Numbered from the stretch's first letter, positions 24,382 through 36,932 are shown. The stretch is DNA of 64,000 nucleotides from Psilocybe azurescens (GCA_023853785.1 JAJIRX010000680.1:62001-126000), one strand, 5' to 3'. The notes: generated by a model not told the origin, from the letters alone. Numbers and translations: made by a program.

Positions 24382-24770
24382 CTACTGTCCCACAAGAAAG
24401 GTCCACGCAGTGTCTGCCGCAATGTTTTTGGCGACATGCTTTTGAGCGGCGACCCCTTCCCCACGCGGTATCCCGTCAACTACGATGAATCCATTTGAGC
24501 TGTTATCCGTCAAAAGATCAAGTATTTAAATGCTTACTTTTGCAGACGCAGGACCACAATCTCTCATGGGGAGGGCCCATCGGTAATTCACTCCAACTGA
24601 GTGCTGTTAATCGCCCCTGGCCTTGAAGATCTGGGTGTCTTCAATGTGAGTGAAAGAAACAAATAATGGACCCGACTCACATATATTGAGGCGAGCAGTA
24701 CCTGCCAAGCGTGATAAAAAAACGAAGAAAAAAATACCATGTAAATCCACTTACCGGTGGGTGTCGACAT
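24382..24770 (-). CDS. Single-domain dsRNA-binding mini-protein, copy 2 (75 aa)
   Basis: A four-exon gene: 24755-24770, 24681-24701, 24538-24630 and 24382-24479, with GT-AG introns of 53, 50 and 58 nt. All three introns are phase 1 and lie at the same places as in copy 1. The product starts MSTPTGTARLNIYLQGQGRL and continues with SELPMGPPHERLWSCVCKID, then RGEGVAAQKHVAKNIAADTA, ending TFLVGQ. This is a complete dsRBD with the alpha-beta-beta-beta-alpha pattern. Helix 2 keeps the K-x-x-A-K of typical dsRNA binders (QKHVAKN), so this copy looks more able to bind RNA than copy 1. It lacks copy 1's last intron. No other domain, signal or tail is present. The stop TAG is at 24382-24384. Confidence 0.82.
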
Positions 24771-27700
24771 CCTTTCTCTTTGCTGAAGTATCGTCGTTGT
24801 TCCAACCTCAATGCTTATATACCATGTCCTACGACAGCGTTGGGAGCCCCGCGGTCTCGCAGTTCGGCATCAAAGGGCTCCATGAAGTGTCGGACCACGA
24901 ACAACATGAAATTATGTCGCAATCAGTGAATCTAGATGGCAGAACAACATGAGAGGCCAAGGATGCTGCTTAAGGATGAAGAGATGGTAGAGTGAACGAA
25001 ACAATTGCGAGTCCCGGGAAGAGCAGCAGACGAATGTCAGTATGCACGAGGTTAATTAACACCGCGGAAGACGAATTAATGGAGAATATAGGCGAAGATC
25101 GTCGAAAGCATCGATGATTTTCGTGCCGACTTTGTTTGCGGAGTCTGTTAGCGGAAGCAAAGATATGGGTGCAGGCATGGCAGGCTGCGGGGGAGAACGC
25201 TTGGAAGGGTTGGGTTTCTGAGCTTCTGTGGTTATATCCACGCGGAGGCCATGCACGAGACGGAACTCGACTCGAATATCCGATAGAAAAACCATTATAT
25301 AGAAAATAACGGAGCTCAAGTATGGGTCCAGAGGTATATTAGCTATGCAACGGCGGTTAGACTGGCTGAGCTTTCCAAAACACGGGGGGCAGATATACAT
25401 ACACATAATTGTAGCAGCTATATTTGCACATTAATTGTTGTATCACTCGACAATTTGTGAATTTAGGATGGCATTCTCGTGTATATGATTGTTACTTGCA
25501 GAAGGTGCAGCAGTATGGGCAGCCGCAATGAGTCGTGGTGCTGCTGTACCATAATCTTGGCCCCAAATTGCTGAATTTAGTCCGCGTACTTATCGGCATA
25601 AAAACTATTCTGTGAGAGCCTAGGGTTCCTCAGAAACACCTGCAGTCCAGGTTCAGGTGGATTGTCACGTCATATTCAACGTAGACTGATAAAGACGGCG
25701 CTGGATAGCACATAGAAATATGCACAGATCGGTCGAAGAGATCCAAGTACGGTTGCCTATAAAAACGTCGCTTGATGAAGTAATTTTGGACTTGTCTCCT
25801 TGAAGAAGGTAGGTTCGGAAGTAGGCGCGGGCGTAGGATTCCAAATGATTCGTGCGAAGACTCTGCAGTAAGAAGACTGGAGAAAAAAAATCTTGATTCC
25901 ACAGGTTGAGACAAGTATCGACGGCCAATGGTTATATCTGTCATATTATCTACAACAACGCTCGGATTACGGAGCGAGTATTTACCCATCATGAAGAGGT
26001 CCTTTATGTTTGGCGAGTGAAACTAATACACGGTTTTATCATAAAGATGAATCAGAGACACAGCTGGAAAAATCCGCTTATAGATCGATCAAACTCACCC
26101 TAGCTGGTTACCAGAGGAGAGGAAGTCGAATGGAAAATGTAGATGTTATCTACATTTGACGCGATGTAATTCGTGGATAAAGAGGTCTGATGTCACATCG
26201 CGATTCTTTCTTTCATGTTGGGTTACCAGACATCGAGTGGAATCCCTTTGAATCGGTCAGATTCTGCGATCTGTACAGCGCCCGTACCCAAAATGTCGGG
26301 TTTACAGTCTGGAAATCACATAGTTAAAATTCCGGGCATCGAACCAGAGTTAAAAGAAATAGAAGAGACTTACCATGGCCAGAAACTGCGAGATGGAGTT
26401 TAGATACGGATCGCACACGTCGGAGACTTGGGGGAATTGGGGCATGTCATTTAGTTGCGTTGTCTGGGAATGATCCCCGCTTGGTAAGTGGATCCTTGGG
26501 TTTGCACCTTGAGCTGCGAAAGAGCTGCCTTCGACTCGATATTTCATCAAGGAAATCCAACAGAAATCTGCAAAAGCTGGAAGAACCCCGTGTTCGCCTG
26601 TATTTCACAGACGCTGTCAGGCAGCGAAATGCCACCGTTCTCATGATTTCACCGGGTAGTCAACCTGGCAGCACTGAAATGTATTCACTAGTGAGCTTAA
26701 AATCCGATGGGTAATTCAAAAGTTATACCAGAAAAAAGAGACAGAATGCAAGGTCAGTGACCCTCCGGTCATAGTCGGGGAGGCTGAGGGGAAAAAAAAA
26801 TCTGCAACGCGCTTGTAACATAGTTTCACAGCAGGGTTGCCTCTTCGAGATATCGGAAGATAACCATTCCGAAGTTGGGCAAGCGACAGACTTGATAACG
26901 GGTGTCGACGCTCCTGTTTTCTAGAGGGAATAGACCATATGCATCGGGTTTTTATTCTTTTGTGTAATACAGTGATTGACTGTAATAGACAGACCAGATC
27001 GGATTTCAAAAGGCTATGTGGTATCACACGATCGCCCACCTACATTAGAGAAGGATTTGTTTAGATAGAGTTGCCGACATCAGTTGGGGAAGGTCATACC
27101 TCATACCTCATCATAATTCAAGTTGTGAGCGAAGTGTGGACATGTGCCACGTTTAACAGTGCTTGCCGCAAAAGTTCTGTTTCTCGAGAACCAGAGGTCG
27201 TCGTGCTTCTTTTCTTTGCCCTATTTTCGAACACAATCGTCGAAGAAAGTCACGGTAAGCGGAAAATGTCCGCGCGCTTTGAAGAATGTCGCAATCAGAA
27301 CATGTATATATTTGCAAGTGAGAAAAGTCTATTCTGGTCTGCGGATCTAGTCGGTCGAGAGAAGTGACGGACGTTCGAGTAACGGACTCAAAAAATACTC
27401 CCAAGTGATCATATGGCCCTAGGTCGTAACGACAACAACAACCAGCGGTTTGTAGACGGCCGTGCAATTAAAAATGGCTTTGGCGTTCTGAATCATACTC
27501 TCGCAATATCTCCGTAGTAGAATTAGAACAGGACTCATTAGGATGTTGTCGAATGTATTCATAAAGGTTAATGAAAACAGGAACCTGAGGAAGCTCTGGT
27601 GATTTGAGCACATATATAAGCCCAAGAGGTGTCTTATTATGTCAGACTGCCGACAAGCAGATGGCATCAGGAGGCATGAGGTCGGCCCACCGAAAGCGGC

Positions 27701-28153
27701 GATATGATTTGTTTGAAAGATCTGAGCAATAGGCGTTAGAAAGAGGACAAGCGAGGGTAAGAGAGATATACTGAGGAGGTTGTGGACGAATTTAAAAGAA
27801 GCAAGTGAATTGGCGCGGAGAGTAGGAAGTGGCGGCAAGTTGCGGAGATGGGAGTGCGCAGGGATCAAACAACTGTACAAGACAACCGGGGTCTGTCCTT
27901 TTACATCAGCACTCTTTTTCTCACTCATCGTCTTTCCCCTCCCCACCACCTGCTCGTCGTTCAAGACGTCCTGCAGCCATCCTTATCTATCCTATTTCTT
28001 GGCCAAACCACTGTTCCCACAGTTTTCTTCTAATTCTTCCGACGGTGACTCTTGTTGCTGGCCAATTTCATCTGCTTTTCTGACCTTGTTATTCGACCCA
28101 GTACCTCCAATCTCATACCACACCTCTTCAGTACCCCAGTACAGACGCCAACC
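24771..28153. other. Gene-poor interval with unresolved minus-strand coding-like exons; G-beta promoter at its right end
   Basis: No complete gene can be assembled. The minus strand shows several protein-like pieces ending at plausible splice sites. One is at 27600-27450 (SPELPQVPVFINLYEYIRQH). A second is at 27380-27150 (DPQTRIDFSHLQIYTCSDCD). A third is at 26550-26390 with DVCDPYLNSISQFLAM. The last two are at 25760-25640 and 25330-25060, with QPYLDLF and DPYLSSV. The DPYL-type motif therefore occurs three times. They could be exons of one intron-rich gene or fragments of small tandem paralogues; I recognise no family. The last 270 bases before 28154 are CT-rich and are probably the promoter and leader of the G-beta gene. 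Confidence 0.4.
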
Positions 28154-29431
28154 ATGTCTCAAAATCAAGGCGATATCCAGGAGCGTATTGCTGCCGCGCG
28201 TAGAGAAGCAGAAAGTTTGAAGGAAAAAATCAGAGCAAAGCGAGAATCATCAGCTGATACTAGCTGTGAGTAGTTGTGATATCTCCTCATGCCGTATTAT
28301 GATGTCTTACTGTGCATCTAGTGCGCGCAATGGCGGCAGAAGTCGATGCACTGCCCCGAATCGTCATGCGCCCTAGGCGCGCTCTCAGGGGCCATCTCGC
28401 AAAGATTTACGCTATGCACTGGGCTGCAGACAGGCGCCATCTTGTGTCTGCCTCTCAGGATGGAAAGCTCATCGTCTGGGACGCCTATACCACCAACAAA
28501 GTCCACGCTATTCCCCTACGGTCCAGTTGGGTCATGACCTGTGCTTACTCGCCATCCGGAAACTTCGTTGCTTGCGGTGGTCTCGACAACATTTGCTCCA
28601 TTTACGCCTTGAACAACAAAGACGGGACAAGTGCCAAAGGCGCCCGTGAACTGAGCGCCCATTCTGGGTATCTCAGTTGCTGTCGTTTCATCAACGATCG
28701 CCAAATTGTGACAAGTTCAGGTGACATGACTTGTATGCTTTGGGACATTGAAGCCGGTGTACGAGTAGTCGAGTTTAGTGACCACACTGGCGATGTCATG
28801 AGGTAGAGCTGCTTTTATGATTTTCTCCCTTGCAAGTTTGGTCTAATTTTCTCTACTAGTCTTTCTCTTGGGCCCAACCAGAACATCTTTGTGTCTGGTG
28901 CCTGTGATGCGACAGCCAAACTATGGGATATCAGAACTGGTCGCGCCACACAGACATTCACTGGTCACGAGTCAGATATCAACGCCGTCCAGTATGTATC
29001 AATTTCATATGCAATTACTCCGTTACAATTTTAACTGATCAATTTTACCCCTAGATTCTTCCCCAATGGTGATGCTTTTGCGACCGGTTCCGATGACGCC
29101 TCTTGCCGTCTCTTTGATATTCGTGCTGATCGTGAATTAAATGCCTTCACCCACGATAACATCCTCTGCGGTATTACATCCGTTGCATTCTCCATTTCTG
29201 GTCGCATTCTGTTTGGTGGCTACGATGACTGGACTTGCAATGTCTGGGATACCCTAAAGGGAGAGCGTGTTGGTGTTTTGACTGGTCACGAAAACAGAGT
29301 CAGTTGCTTAGGCGTCAGCGTTGACGGAATGGCTCTTTGCACTGGCAGTTGGGATAGCACCCTCAGGGTACGCTCTAATTTGTCTTATGATATATGAAGC
29401 ATACTAATCAGGATTACAGGTCTGGGCATAG
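28154..29431 (+). CDS. Heterotrimeric G-protein beta subunit
   Basis: Beta subunit of the heterotrimeric G protein that couples pheromone and nutrient receptors to downstream signalling at the plasma membrane. ATG at 28154 opens the N-terminal coiled coil that pairs with G-gamma ([20 protein letters not shown]). Seven WD40 blades follow with near-canonical sequence: [91 protein letters not shown] and [11 protein letters not shown] at the C-terminus. The stop TAG is at 29429-29431. Five short introns. The frame is intact throughout, in contrast with several neighbours. The length (about 350 residues) matches the family. The upstream region is CT-rich, as is common for strongly expressed fungal genes. 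Confidence 0.96.
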
Positions 29432-29940
29432 TCCATACAAACCATTGTTCTCCTACTTTTCGCCATCGCTTCTTCGATAGAAGAAGAAAGATTTTTTATC
29501 AGTCGATGCCAGTTGCGATTCGGTGTCTGCATCTTATATGACCAATCTATTACTTACTTGCGAGGGCTTTGAACATGATGGAAATGGACACGAGAGTCTG
29601 TCGTTACTGGGTAACTGTAGCAGTCTTCAAACTTCGATACCACAGTCTTTTTTCATTTTCTTCCTTGCTCCTTTCTCCTTGCTCTGTGGTTTCTTTTCTT
29701 CTGTTTATATACCGGCAAATTCTACTATTACTGCACTGCCTATGCTACAACGACGCCTTTTGCTTCTGAAATTGCAGACACGTTGACAATCTTCGACGTA
29801 TAAATCTCGTGACAACCACTGTCCTCTTTTGGTAACATGTTATTGACGCGACAAAGTGCATCCAACAACCGTGACGTTCCTTGCTTTCCTATCACACTTT
29901 CATACATTGCTGTTGCTGACAACGACTTCAAGACATATAC

Positions 29941-32845
29941 TATGTCGGAGGAAGACCGCGCAGCGAAGGCAGCAAGAGCAAAGGCTTTGGTAATTTCCCT
30001 TGCCTTGATACTATAATCCCCTGGTTAATTTCATCAATGTACTATAGCTCAAGAAACGCCAACAGAAGAAGGCTGCGGACTCTGCTGCCGCTGTAGTGAG
30101 CTCGGGTGCTGCGTCGCCTGTGGTCCCTTCTAAGGCCTTCTCTCCAGCATTGCCGCAGCCTGTCGAGGAAGATAGACGAGATTTAGGAGACGTGTAGGTG
30201 ATGCTCTACCAGGCTGCAGTCGTTAGTATGAATATGCTAATTTGGATGCACGCAGTTTCTCTACAAACACCTCAGACACCTCATGGCTCACATCATTGCC
30301 ACGGGTTGCATCTCCTCCACCTCCTGCTCCAGCACCAATACACGTACCTTCTACTGCTCGTCGTATATCCGCAAGTTCTCCGCAAGCGGTGGCCGTTTCA
30401 TTCGACCATCCACCTAGTTCTTCGACATCCGCAACCTCCGACCTCAATGCTTTGCAAACCAAATTATATTCACTGTCCCAAGAGAATGAAACTCTGGCGG
30501 CCACAGTAGCCAAGCTGCGGCAGATTGAAACTGGTAAATTTACTTCCAAAACCAGGGTCTTCGTATGCTGACTGTCCCATACAAGCTGCGCAGGGGACAG
30601 AAGCTCTGCTCGAAGCTGAACGCAAAGTCGTGCAAGAACTCAAGGACAACTATTCCAAATTACAATCGGATACGGACGTTGCCCTTGAAAATGAGCAACG
30701 GACCGTGTCGTTACTCGTGACAGAGAAAGCGCATCTGATCTCTGAGTTGCAGAGGCAAGAAGAATTCGAATCTAGTTAGTGACCTCTATCTTATAAAGAA
30801 AAGGTTCTCATGTATTTCTCTACAGAGGCTCAGACACTGGAAGATCAACTCGAAGAAGAACGAACTAAGTCTGAGGTCCTGAGTGCTGAGGTCTCTGAGC
30901 TACAGGTACAAGTGCAGAATGTGTCACAACGGGCAAAACAGCTCGAACTCAAAGAGAAGGAACTACTTGACCGGTATAAAGATCAGGTAAAGAACATCAT
31001 CTTTAAATCTATGATTTCAATAGTTAAAACTATACATAGGAACGCCAATTGCAAATTACCACCGCTGTGGGAGCTGGAGCGCGCGAAGAAGCTGATGAGG
31101 CTCAACGCAAACTGCGCGAATTGGAAGATCAAATTCAAAGCGATGACCGGGTTGAACGTCTGGAAGCGTCGTTGAAGCACACTCAAGATCGTGCTGATGA
31201 ATCCGAATTCCGATTATCCAAACTCAAACAGGTACCTTATCTACCAAATCTATTCGTTAGTCTTCCTCACTGTTGCAACAGAGTTGTGCCTCCTTGAAGT
31301 CAGAAAAAGAAACACTCGAATCCAAAGTGAACGAAAATTCGATGAAGGAGTTCGAGTGGAATGCAAAACATTCTGAATTCGAAACTCACATCAACCAAAC
31401 TCGGGAAGAGCTTGCTGCTGTCAAAGCAGAACGGGATATCATTGTCTCGGAAAAATCGAAGCTGCAAGGTCTCTCTGAAACTCATGCAACCGCAATCAAG
31501 AGCCTAGAAGAAAAACTTGCCCAAGCTACATTTGCCATGGCTGCTAATGCCAAGCAGGCGCAAAGCATGCAACAGGAGCTAAAGAACGCTATCCGACGAG
31601 CAGACGACGCCGAGAAAACTCAGAAAAGCTTACAAGCTGAAGGAACTAGCCTTATGGCAGCTGTAGATGAGATGCGTCCGAAGATCGTGGAGCTTACAGC
31701 TGCTAAACTGGAGCTTTCTGAGAAGGTGGAAGGCCTGGAGCATACACTCCGGAATCGGGATTCGGTCATATCACAGTTAGAGAATGACCTGGGGGAAGCA
31801 CGTGAACAGATTGAACTAACCGAAGAAACTTGGAAAAAGCGCTCGGAAGAACAAGACAAGCGACACAAAGAGGCTCAAAGCGGTGCCACAGATATCCAAA
31901 AGGCGTATACCGAGCTTCAAGAGGAGCTGGACAGTGCACTGGCTAGCCTCAGAAATCTGGAATCCCAGCGCACAAATCAACATCAAGAAGCATCACGACG
32001 CCTAGAGGAGATCGAGCGCCTGACAGTTCTCTTACAAACGCAAGGAGAGGAGTTGGATGCACTCCGACATGAACTAGAGGCAAGAAATGAAGCTCACGTA
32101 AATTTCTTTCGATATTGTTCCGTATACTCTATTATTAACATTCTTTCATCTCTCAGGAGGAAGAACAAGATTTCCTGGAACGTGCACAAAACGAGATCGA
32201 AACCCTTCGGGCGGAGATCAACGCCCGGGACAATGAAATAGAGCATTTACGAGAAACCGTAAATTCTCCTGCTACTCAATCAGATGCTCCTCGATCTCTT
32301 GACGACGAACTGCTTGGATCGATCAGGCAGCAGCACGCAATAGAGCTATCAGCAGCGACATCTCAAATTAGAGCGTTGGAAAATACTATCTTCGACAAGG
32401 ATAGTATCAATCATTCTCTTCAGAAGCAAATCAACAAGCTGGAAGAGCAAGTGGCTCACTTGAGGTCAGAACTCACGGTTGGGCCAACCGTCGAGGCCAG
32501 CCAGTCGAGCGTTTGATAATGACGTGCGCCGGTCGTCTCTTCATTCCCATCGAGCGAATCATCCCCCGCCACTTTCTCGCACAATATTTGATCACACCAT
32601 GACCCCCCGAAACACGTCATAAGCGGAAGGTCAGCCTGAGCATGCTCAAAGCCCGCATCGAAAGCGAGGCAAAACCTATATCCCAACCCACATCGCGTGC
32701 CTTGTCTCCAGTTCACTCCGATGGCCCGTCTCGCCCGTCATCAGCGGCATCTGTGCCCCATATTCATATTCATCGACCACAATTTTTGGACGAGTCTCAC
32801 GTATTTTGGTGCCACTCATGCCACGGAGACCTCGTCATTCTGTGA
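29941..32845 (+). CDS. Golgin-like coiled-coil protein (GM130/Bug1-like N-terminus)
   Basis: ATG at 29941 starts MSEEDRAAKAARAKALLKKR, which resembles the N-terminal vesicle-tether motif of GM130 and yeast Bug1. A Ser/Pro-rich stretch follows, then a long, nearly uninterrupted coiled coil (about 30430-32500) with heptads such as LEDQLEEERTKSEVLSAEV and SVISQLENDLGEAREQIEL. The C-terminal tail has KRKVSLSMLKARI and ends PQFLDESHVFWCHSCHGD-VIL with a CxxC pair, stop at 32843-32845. Between coiled coil and tail the frame is broken twice: an extra base near 32510 and a C6 run at 32603-32608 that needs five C. With both removed the tail joins the coiled coil. At least seven introns. Golgi role is inference from the N-terminus; the exact orthologue is not certain. 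Confidence 0.7.
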
Positions 32846-33006
32846 AATATCCACATAGTTATTGGGATTATAGTAATTACAGCTGTCAGATTATTACAAA
32901 AGATTGGAGTGGTATGTGTGCAGGATTCCAGAGAAGAACAGAAAGGAAAGAAATCAAAGAAAATAGTTCGTGCGTGATTTCGTGAGTGGAGCTTGTCCGA
33001 CATTAA

Positions 33007-35964
33007 TTAAAACAGCCCTTGGCGTTTAGTTTTCAGATTGCGAAGCTTGGAGCGAAGATCCTACCAGACAAAATTTCATTGAAAAAACAAGAAAGAGATA
33101 TATGGGAATGAAAAACGAACCTCTACTTCTTCTGCTCGCAAGGTGCCTCGTCGTTGTTCATGATCGACACCATTCTCGATGCTCTCGAGAACATCGTTAA
33201 TCAGTTCTCGGTAGTTCACACCAAAGAATTGCGTAAGCTTCGCGGCTCTCCTTCGGCGCAGTTGGAACGTCGTTATCTCCGCCTTGGGGGTGGTGATGCT
33301 ATACTCTGAGCCTGCGAGCGAGATCATGGACGTCCTGGCAGGAAGTGACCGGCGTCGTTCGGACTTGATCGTGGATGCTATCGAGGCACGTCGGTCCAGC
33401 CGAGTCGAGAAATCTTCGTCTGCCTTTGGGGGTAGGAGCATCCGCGTTGTTGAGGTAGTTGTGTAGTTCAGCCAAAGACTCTCTATCATCCTGAAGAAGG
33501 GGAAGGATTATCTAGGAATTAACGATCCAATCATAAACGAGAGGACTGGGGTGAATACTTACTCGGTCTAGGATATCGTTCAAGGAGTTTAAAGAGTGTT
33601 GGTAATGGTTGTAAATCAATGAGTGTCGGACATTTGGGTGGATTGCATAGTCCTCAAATCCATCTGTGCCCTTTGGCAAAGAGTTGTTTGTTGGACTCAG
33701 ATGTACCAGGACGATGATTTTTCTTCGTCTTGGGTTTAATGTAGGTGGCTCGGTTGGAATTCAGGTTCCATGAGGTAGGTAACGCAGGGTCAGAAAGGAC
33801 ACCCACAGGAACTGGAAGGGGAGGTAGTGATTTGGGTGGTGCTAAAGCAGAGGGAGACGGGCAATGACGGGTATGGTAGAGTGTGAGAGGAGGAGCGACC
33901 CCAAAGACCTGTGTGAAAGGTTAAATAAAAAATTTCAACATATCTGTCGAAGTCGACATACCTTTTCCATTTTTGGGCTCTTCGCACATTGATGGCCTTT
34001 TTCTTTGTCGTCCAACTCTTCCTTCACTCTCTCGAGTTCTTCTGGCCGGCTTGATGTGCTCGATGAGTTACTCCTTCTACGCTTCATCCAAGCCTTGCGA
34101 CTATTCTCATCGTTCTCTGAAGAGCTTCCTCTGTACGCTGAAGGAGCCATGCTGGCAGCGGGTAAAGACGCTTCGAGGTCTTCAATGCCAAGAACCAAAC
34201 TGGCAGGTACGCGGGAACCCAGAAAACGATGGAGCTTGGCTAATCGCTCTCGCTTCCTCTTTCGCTCGTCATCCGGCTGTTCCTCCAGGGACATTGTCTC
34301 AAGCAAGGACTGAGGTGGGGAGTCTGGTGTGGAGTTTTTCTCAAGTGGTTCAGAAGAGGGAGCTGGGGCCTCCTTTTCGTCGTCCGATAGATCAATGAAG
34401 GATGTACGTGAACTTGATTTGATTTGACTTGTCGCCTGATGACTATGCAGGTCATTTGATTTACCCGAGTGAACCGCTGAACCGATTTTAGACTTTGTTC
34501 TTGATGCAGGATAACCTTCCAGTGTAGGGCTGACGATGCTCAGGAAAGAAACGTCATCTGGCGAGAGTGGCATGGAGTGCCTTCTCAAGCCATCCAAATT
34601 AAAAGCGGCAGCGCCACGGCGTCGCGATTTCGAGGACGGGTCAGTGGAGTTATGACCAGTATCCTGCTGAGCTATAGCGTCCGCTCTAGGAGTTTGACCA
34701 AAAACACGGGCCAATTTACGGTGCTTTCGTACGAGGTCTGCACGTTCATCGACGTCGAGAAAGTTGGTGGTTGGGGGTAAACGAGATTCCGTGGGGCTTT
34801 GCTCGTAAAGAGTCAAAGGCGGCGGGGAACTTCTTGGCGAAGTTTGCCTCGATTTCAATATCTGACGACTGAATATGGGCTTCGGTGTGGTAGGGACTGG
34901 TGGTTTGGAGGCATGTGTTGGTTTGGTATCGATGGGATAAGACGCAAAGCTGTTCTCGGACACTGGAGAGGCAGCAAAATTTATGGGTGAGAGTGGTTCG
35001 CTGGTAGTATCCGTAGGAGAATTTTGGCCGAAATTAAAAGCCGGATTAGCTGGGGAATAAATTTCCATGAAGGAGTTGCGAGTCATGTCGTAGGAAGTGC
35101 GCTCGTTGAATAGTGAATGCTGATGAGAATTGTCCGAACTTCCGGGGTATATAGTGCTTGAAATGCTGAGACGAGGACCGTTTTCCTCTGTAGATGCAGG
35201 ACGTGTTGAAGATGTGTCAGTGGAGTCCATTGAAGAGATAGATGACTGTTGTCCGTGAGAAATTAAGGGTCGTCGCCGCCAGGGTGTGTTGACGACACTG
35301 CTAGGGTCATCTGGACTGCGGCCAAGAGCATACGGCTCTGCATTTCCAATGTCTGCCTGCCGCATGTCTACACAGGCTAAAAGGTAAACCTGGCATCCAT
35401 CGCCGGGTAGTAGCTGTACTAAAAGACGCACCTTGGGGTTTGGACTTGTTTACGAGCTTAGCTCCGCTCCTCGGTCCAGCGATAATAATCTGAGAAGTTA
35501 GAGAAGAGGAAGGCAAATCGAGACTAGCGACATGTTCTGCAATGTTTTGAGTTGGATGTGATTGTTGCCTTGAATTTGAGCCATCATTCGGGGACCATGG
35601 CAGTGTCCGTGTCACTTTCTCTGATCCGTCACGGCCATTCCCACTTTCAACTCCCATTCCACTCCAGCAGCACCTCATCTAGCGTCGGCGCAGGATTGAT
35701 GTATGGGTTCGACAACGAAGAGCTTGCCGTTGTCGTCGTCTCTATCTGCTCGCTTCTCTCTTCTGCTCCCCATGGAGGTGGCCCTGTCATGGGCGAAAGC
35801 GGCGACTTTGGCCCTTTGACCCGTCTGGGCGGCGGCGGGAGCCCTGGATACTCACCAGCTGGGCCAGACTGCTGAGGCGAGACTAGCTGCTGAAATGACT
35901 CTGGAGTGCCTGGTTCCGCCCCGCTTGCGTTGTTGCTATTCTGGGCCTCTTTTCCGCTCCTCAT
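33007..35964 (-). CDS. Conserved basidiomycete protein of unknown function, low-complexity
   Basis: ATG at 35964, stop TAA at 33007-33009. The N-terminus is Pro/Ser-rich (GLPPPPRRVKGPKSPLSPMT). A short hydrophobic segment SLTSQIIIAGPRSGAKLVNK at about 35500-35430 looks like a nucleotide-fold fragment but has no complete motif. A very long disordered Ser/Thr/Pro region follows. A highly ordered C-terminal part begins with LHRFLGSRVPASLVLGIEDL. It ends in RRRRAAKLTQFFGVNYREL, LINDVLESIENGV and LRSKLRNLKTKRQGLF. The C-terminal block looks like a conserved element of many Agaricomycete proteins, by memory of the pattern. Role unknown. Exon junctions include 35432 (donor GTGCGT) and one near 33490-33560. 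Confidence 0.65.
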
Positions 35965-35993
35965 GCTCCAATAGCGCGTCGAGATTTGGTGAG

Positions 35994-36530
35994 ATGACCA
36001 GCGACCGCGGTGCTACCTTCCTGCCTTGCCCTAGCGACACGATATTGTCTACTGGACTTGAAGAAGGACCCGTTGCCACACTTTCAAGATTCATATCTTC
36101 CAACTTGATGGTATTGGCACCTGTCCTAGTTCCTCAGCGCGACCTCACGGTTGTGGGTGGGATGTTGGCTTTCGAGGATATGGCCAAAGCGTCAGTAGAA
36201 ATCTCATGTGCAGATAAAACTATGGATACCTCAGACAACCGCCAGACCTTGCGTCCAATGCAAGAAATCGTCGAAGTCGAAGCCTCTGTCAGTCTTTAGA
36301 GCAGGTGATAGTCAAGAGGATGATAACTATGTCCAACTACAGTTTCTTGATATCTGATAGACACCGCAAAAGTGTCTCCTCGTGTCCCAATTTTGATGAT
36401 GCCATGCACTGTTCACACAGCAAAACGCCTTACTTCCTCCGCTTCGTCCGACCCAGAGGCGTCAAGGAAACTTCCGCTCCCAATCCATCTCCGGACCCCG
36501 TTCCAAGAAAAACCTCTTGCTTGGGGCTGA
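35994..36530 (+). CDS. Small spliced hypothetical protein (about 138 aa), possibly C-terminally broken
   Basis: A phase-consistent model: exons 35994-36149, 36214-36304 and 36361-36530, with GT-AG introns of 64 and 56 nt. The second exon holds TTARPCVQCKKSSKSKPLS; the Cys pair is not a complete zinc cluster. The third reads DTAKVSPRVPILMMPCTVHT, then TSSASSDPEASRKLPLPI and ends PLAWG at TGA 36528. The same frame stays open beyond that stop (DYDTDGFLEQPRIGHFSKIL to a stop near 36680), so the TGA may be an error or a disabling mutation. The start lies only 29 bp from the start of the divergent gene at 35964, so a downstream start is possible. Family unknown. Confidence 0.35.
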
Positions 36531-36932
36531 GAGTACGATTACGATACCGACGGCTTCCTTGAGCAGCCTCGAATAGGTCATTTCTCCAAGATTCTCCGTC
36601 AAAGCCCACAAATCCACACTTGGAGGCTGTGCCACTTGATTAATTTCTTCCTTACCCATGAGTATGAATGGTTTTCATGACAACCTACGGAAACATGACA
36701 GATCATCATGTTTTCTGCTCGTTCTGCCTCTCATGAGCCTTGAGCACTATGCATTCTCTTACCTTATCAATCAATTGCTGTATCGTTGTATACATTCATA
36801 GAAGAGTCGAGAGTGGTCATACTTTATGATAAATTGAGATAAAATACAATGTAAGTAATAATAGGTGTATACATGATACAATGCAAGTGACTGTTGGGAG
36901 ATGAATAGATGATTCCAGACTGTTCCGTGAAT

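Noticed and set aside
25480..25580. Possible third dsRBD exon (a Trp followed 17 residues later by CK and a GTAACA donor)
   Set aside because: No Gly-Pro, no second strand pattern and no helix 2 exon downstream; the match in spacing is probably chance.
26340..26450. C2-domain-like reading (KLHLAVSGHDCKPDILGTG) on the minus strand
   Set aside because: It needs a frame that ends in a stop shortly upstream and conflicts with the DPYL reading of the same exon; too little sequence to support a C2 fold.
22000..28000. Fungal mating-pheromone precursor genes
   Set aside because: I looked for short peptides ending in a CaaX box; none was found.
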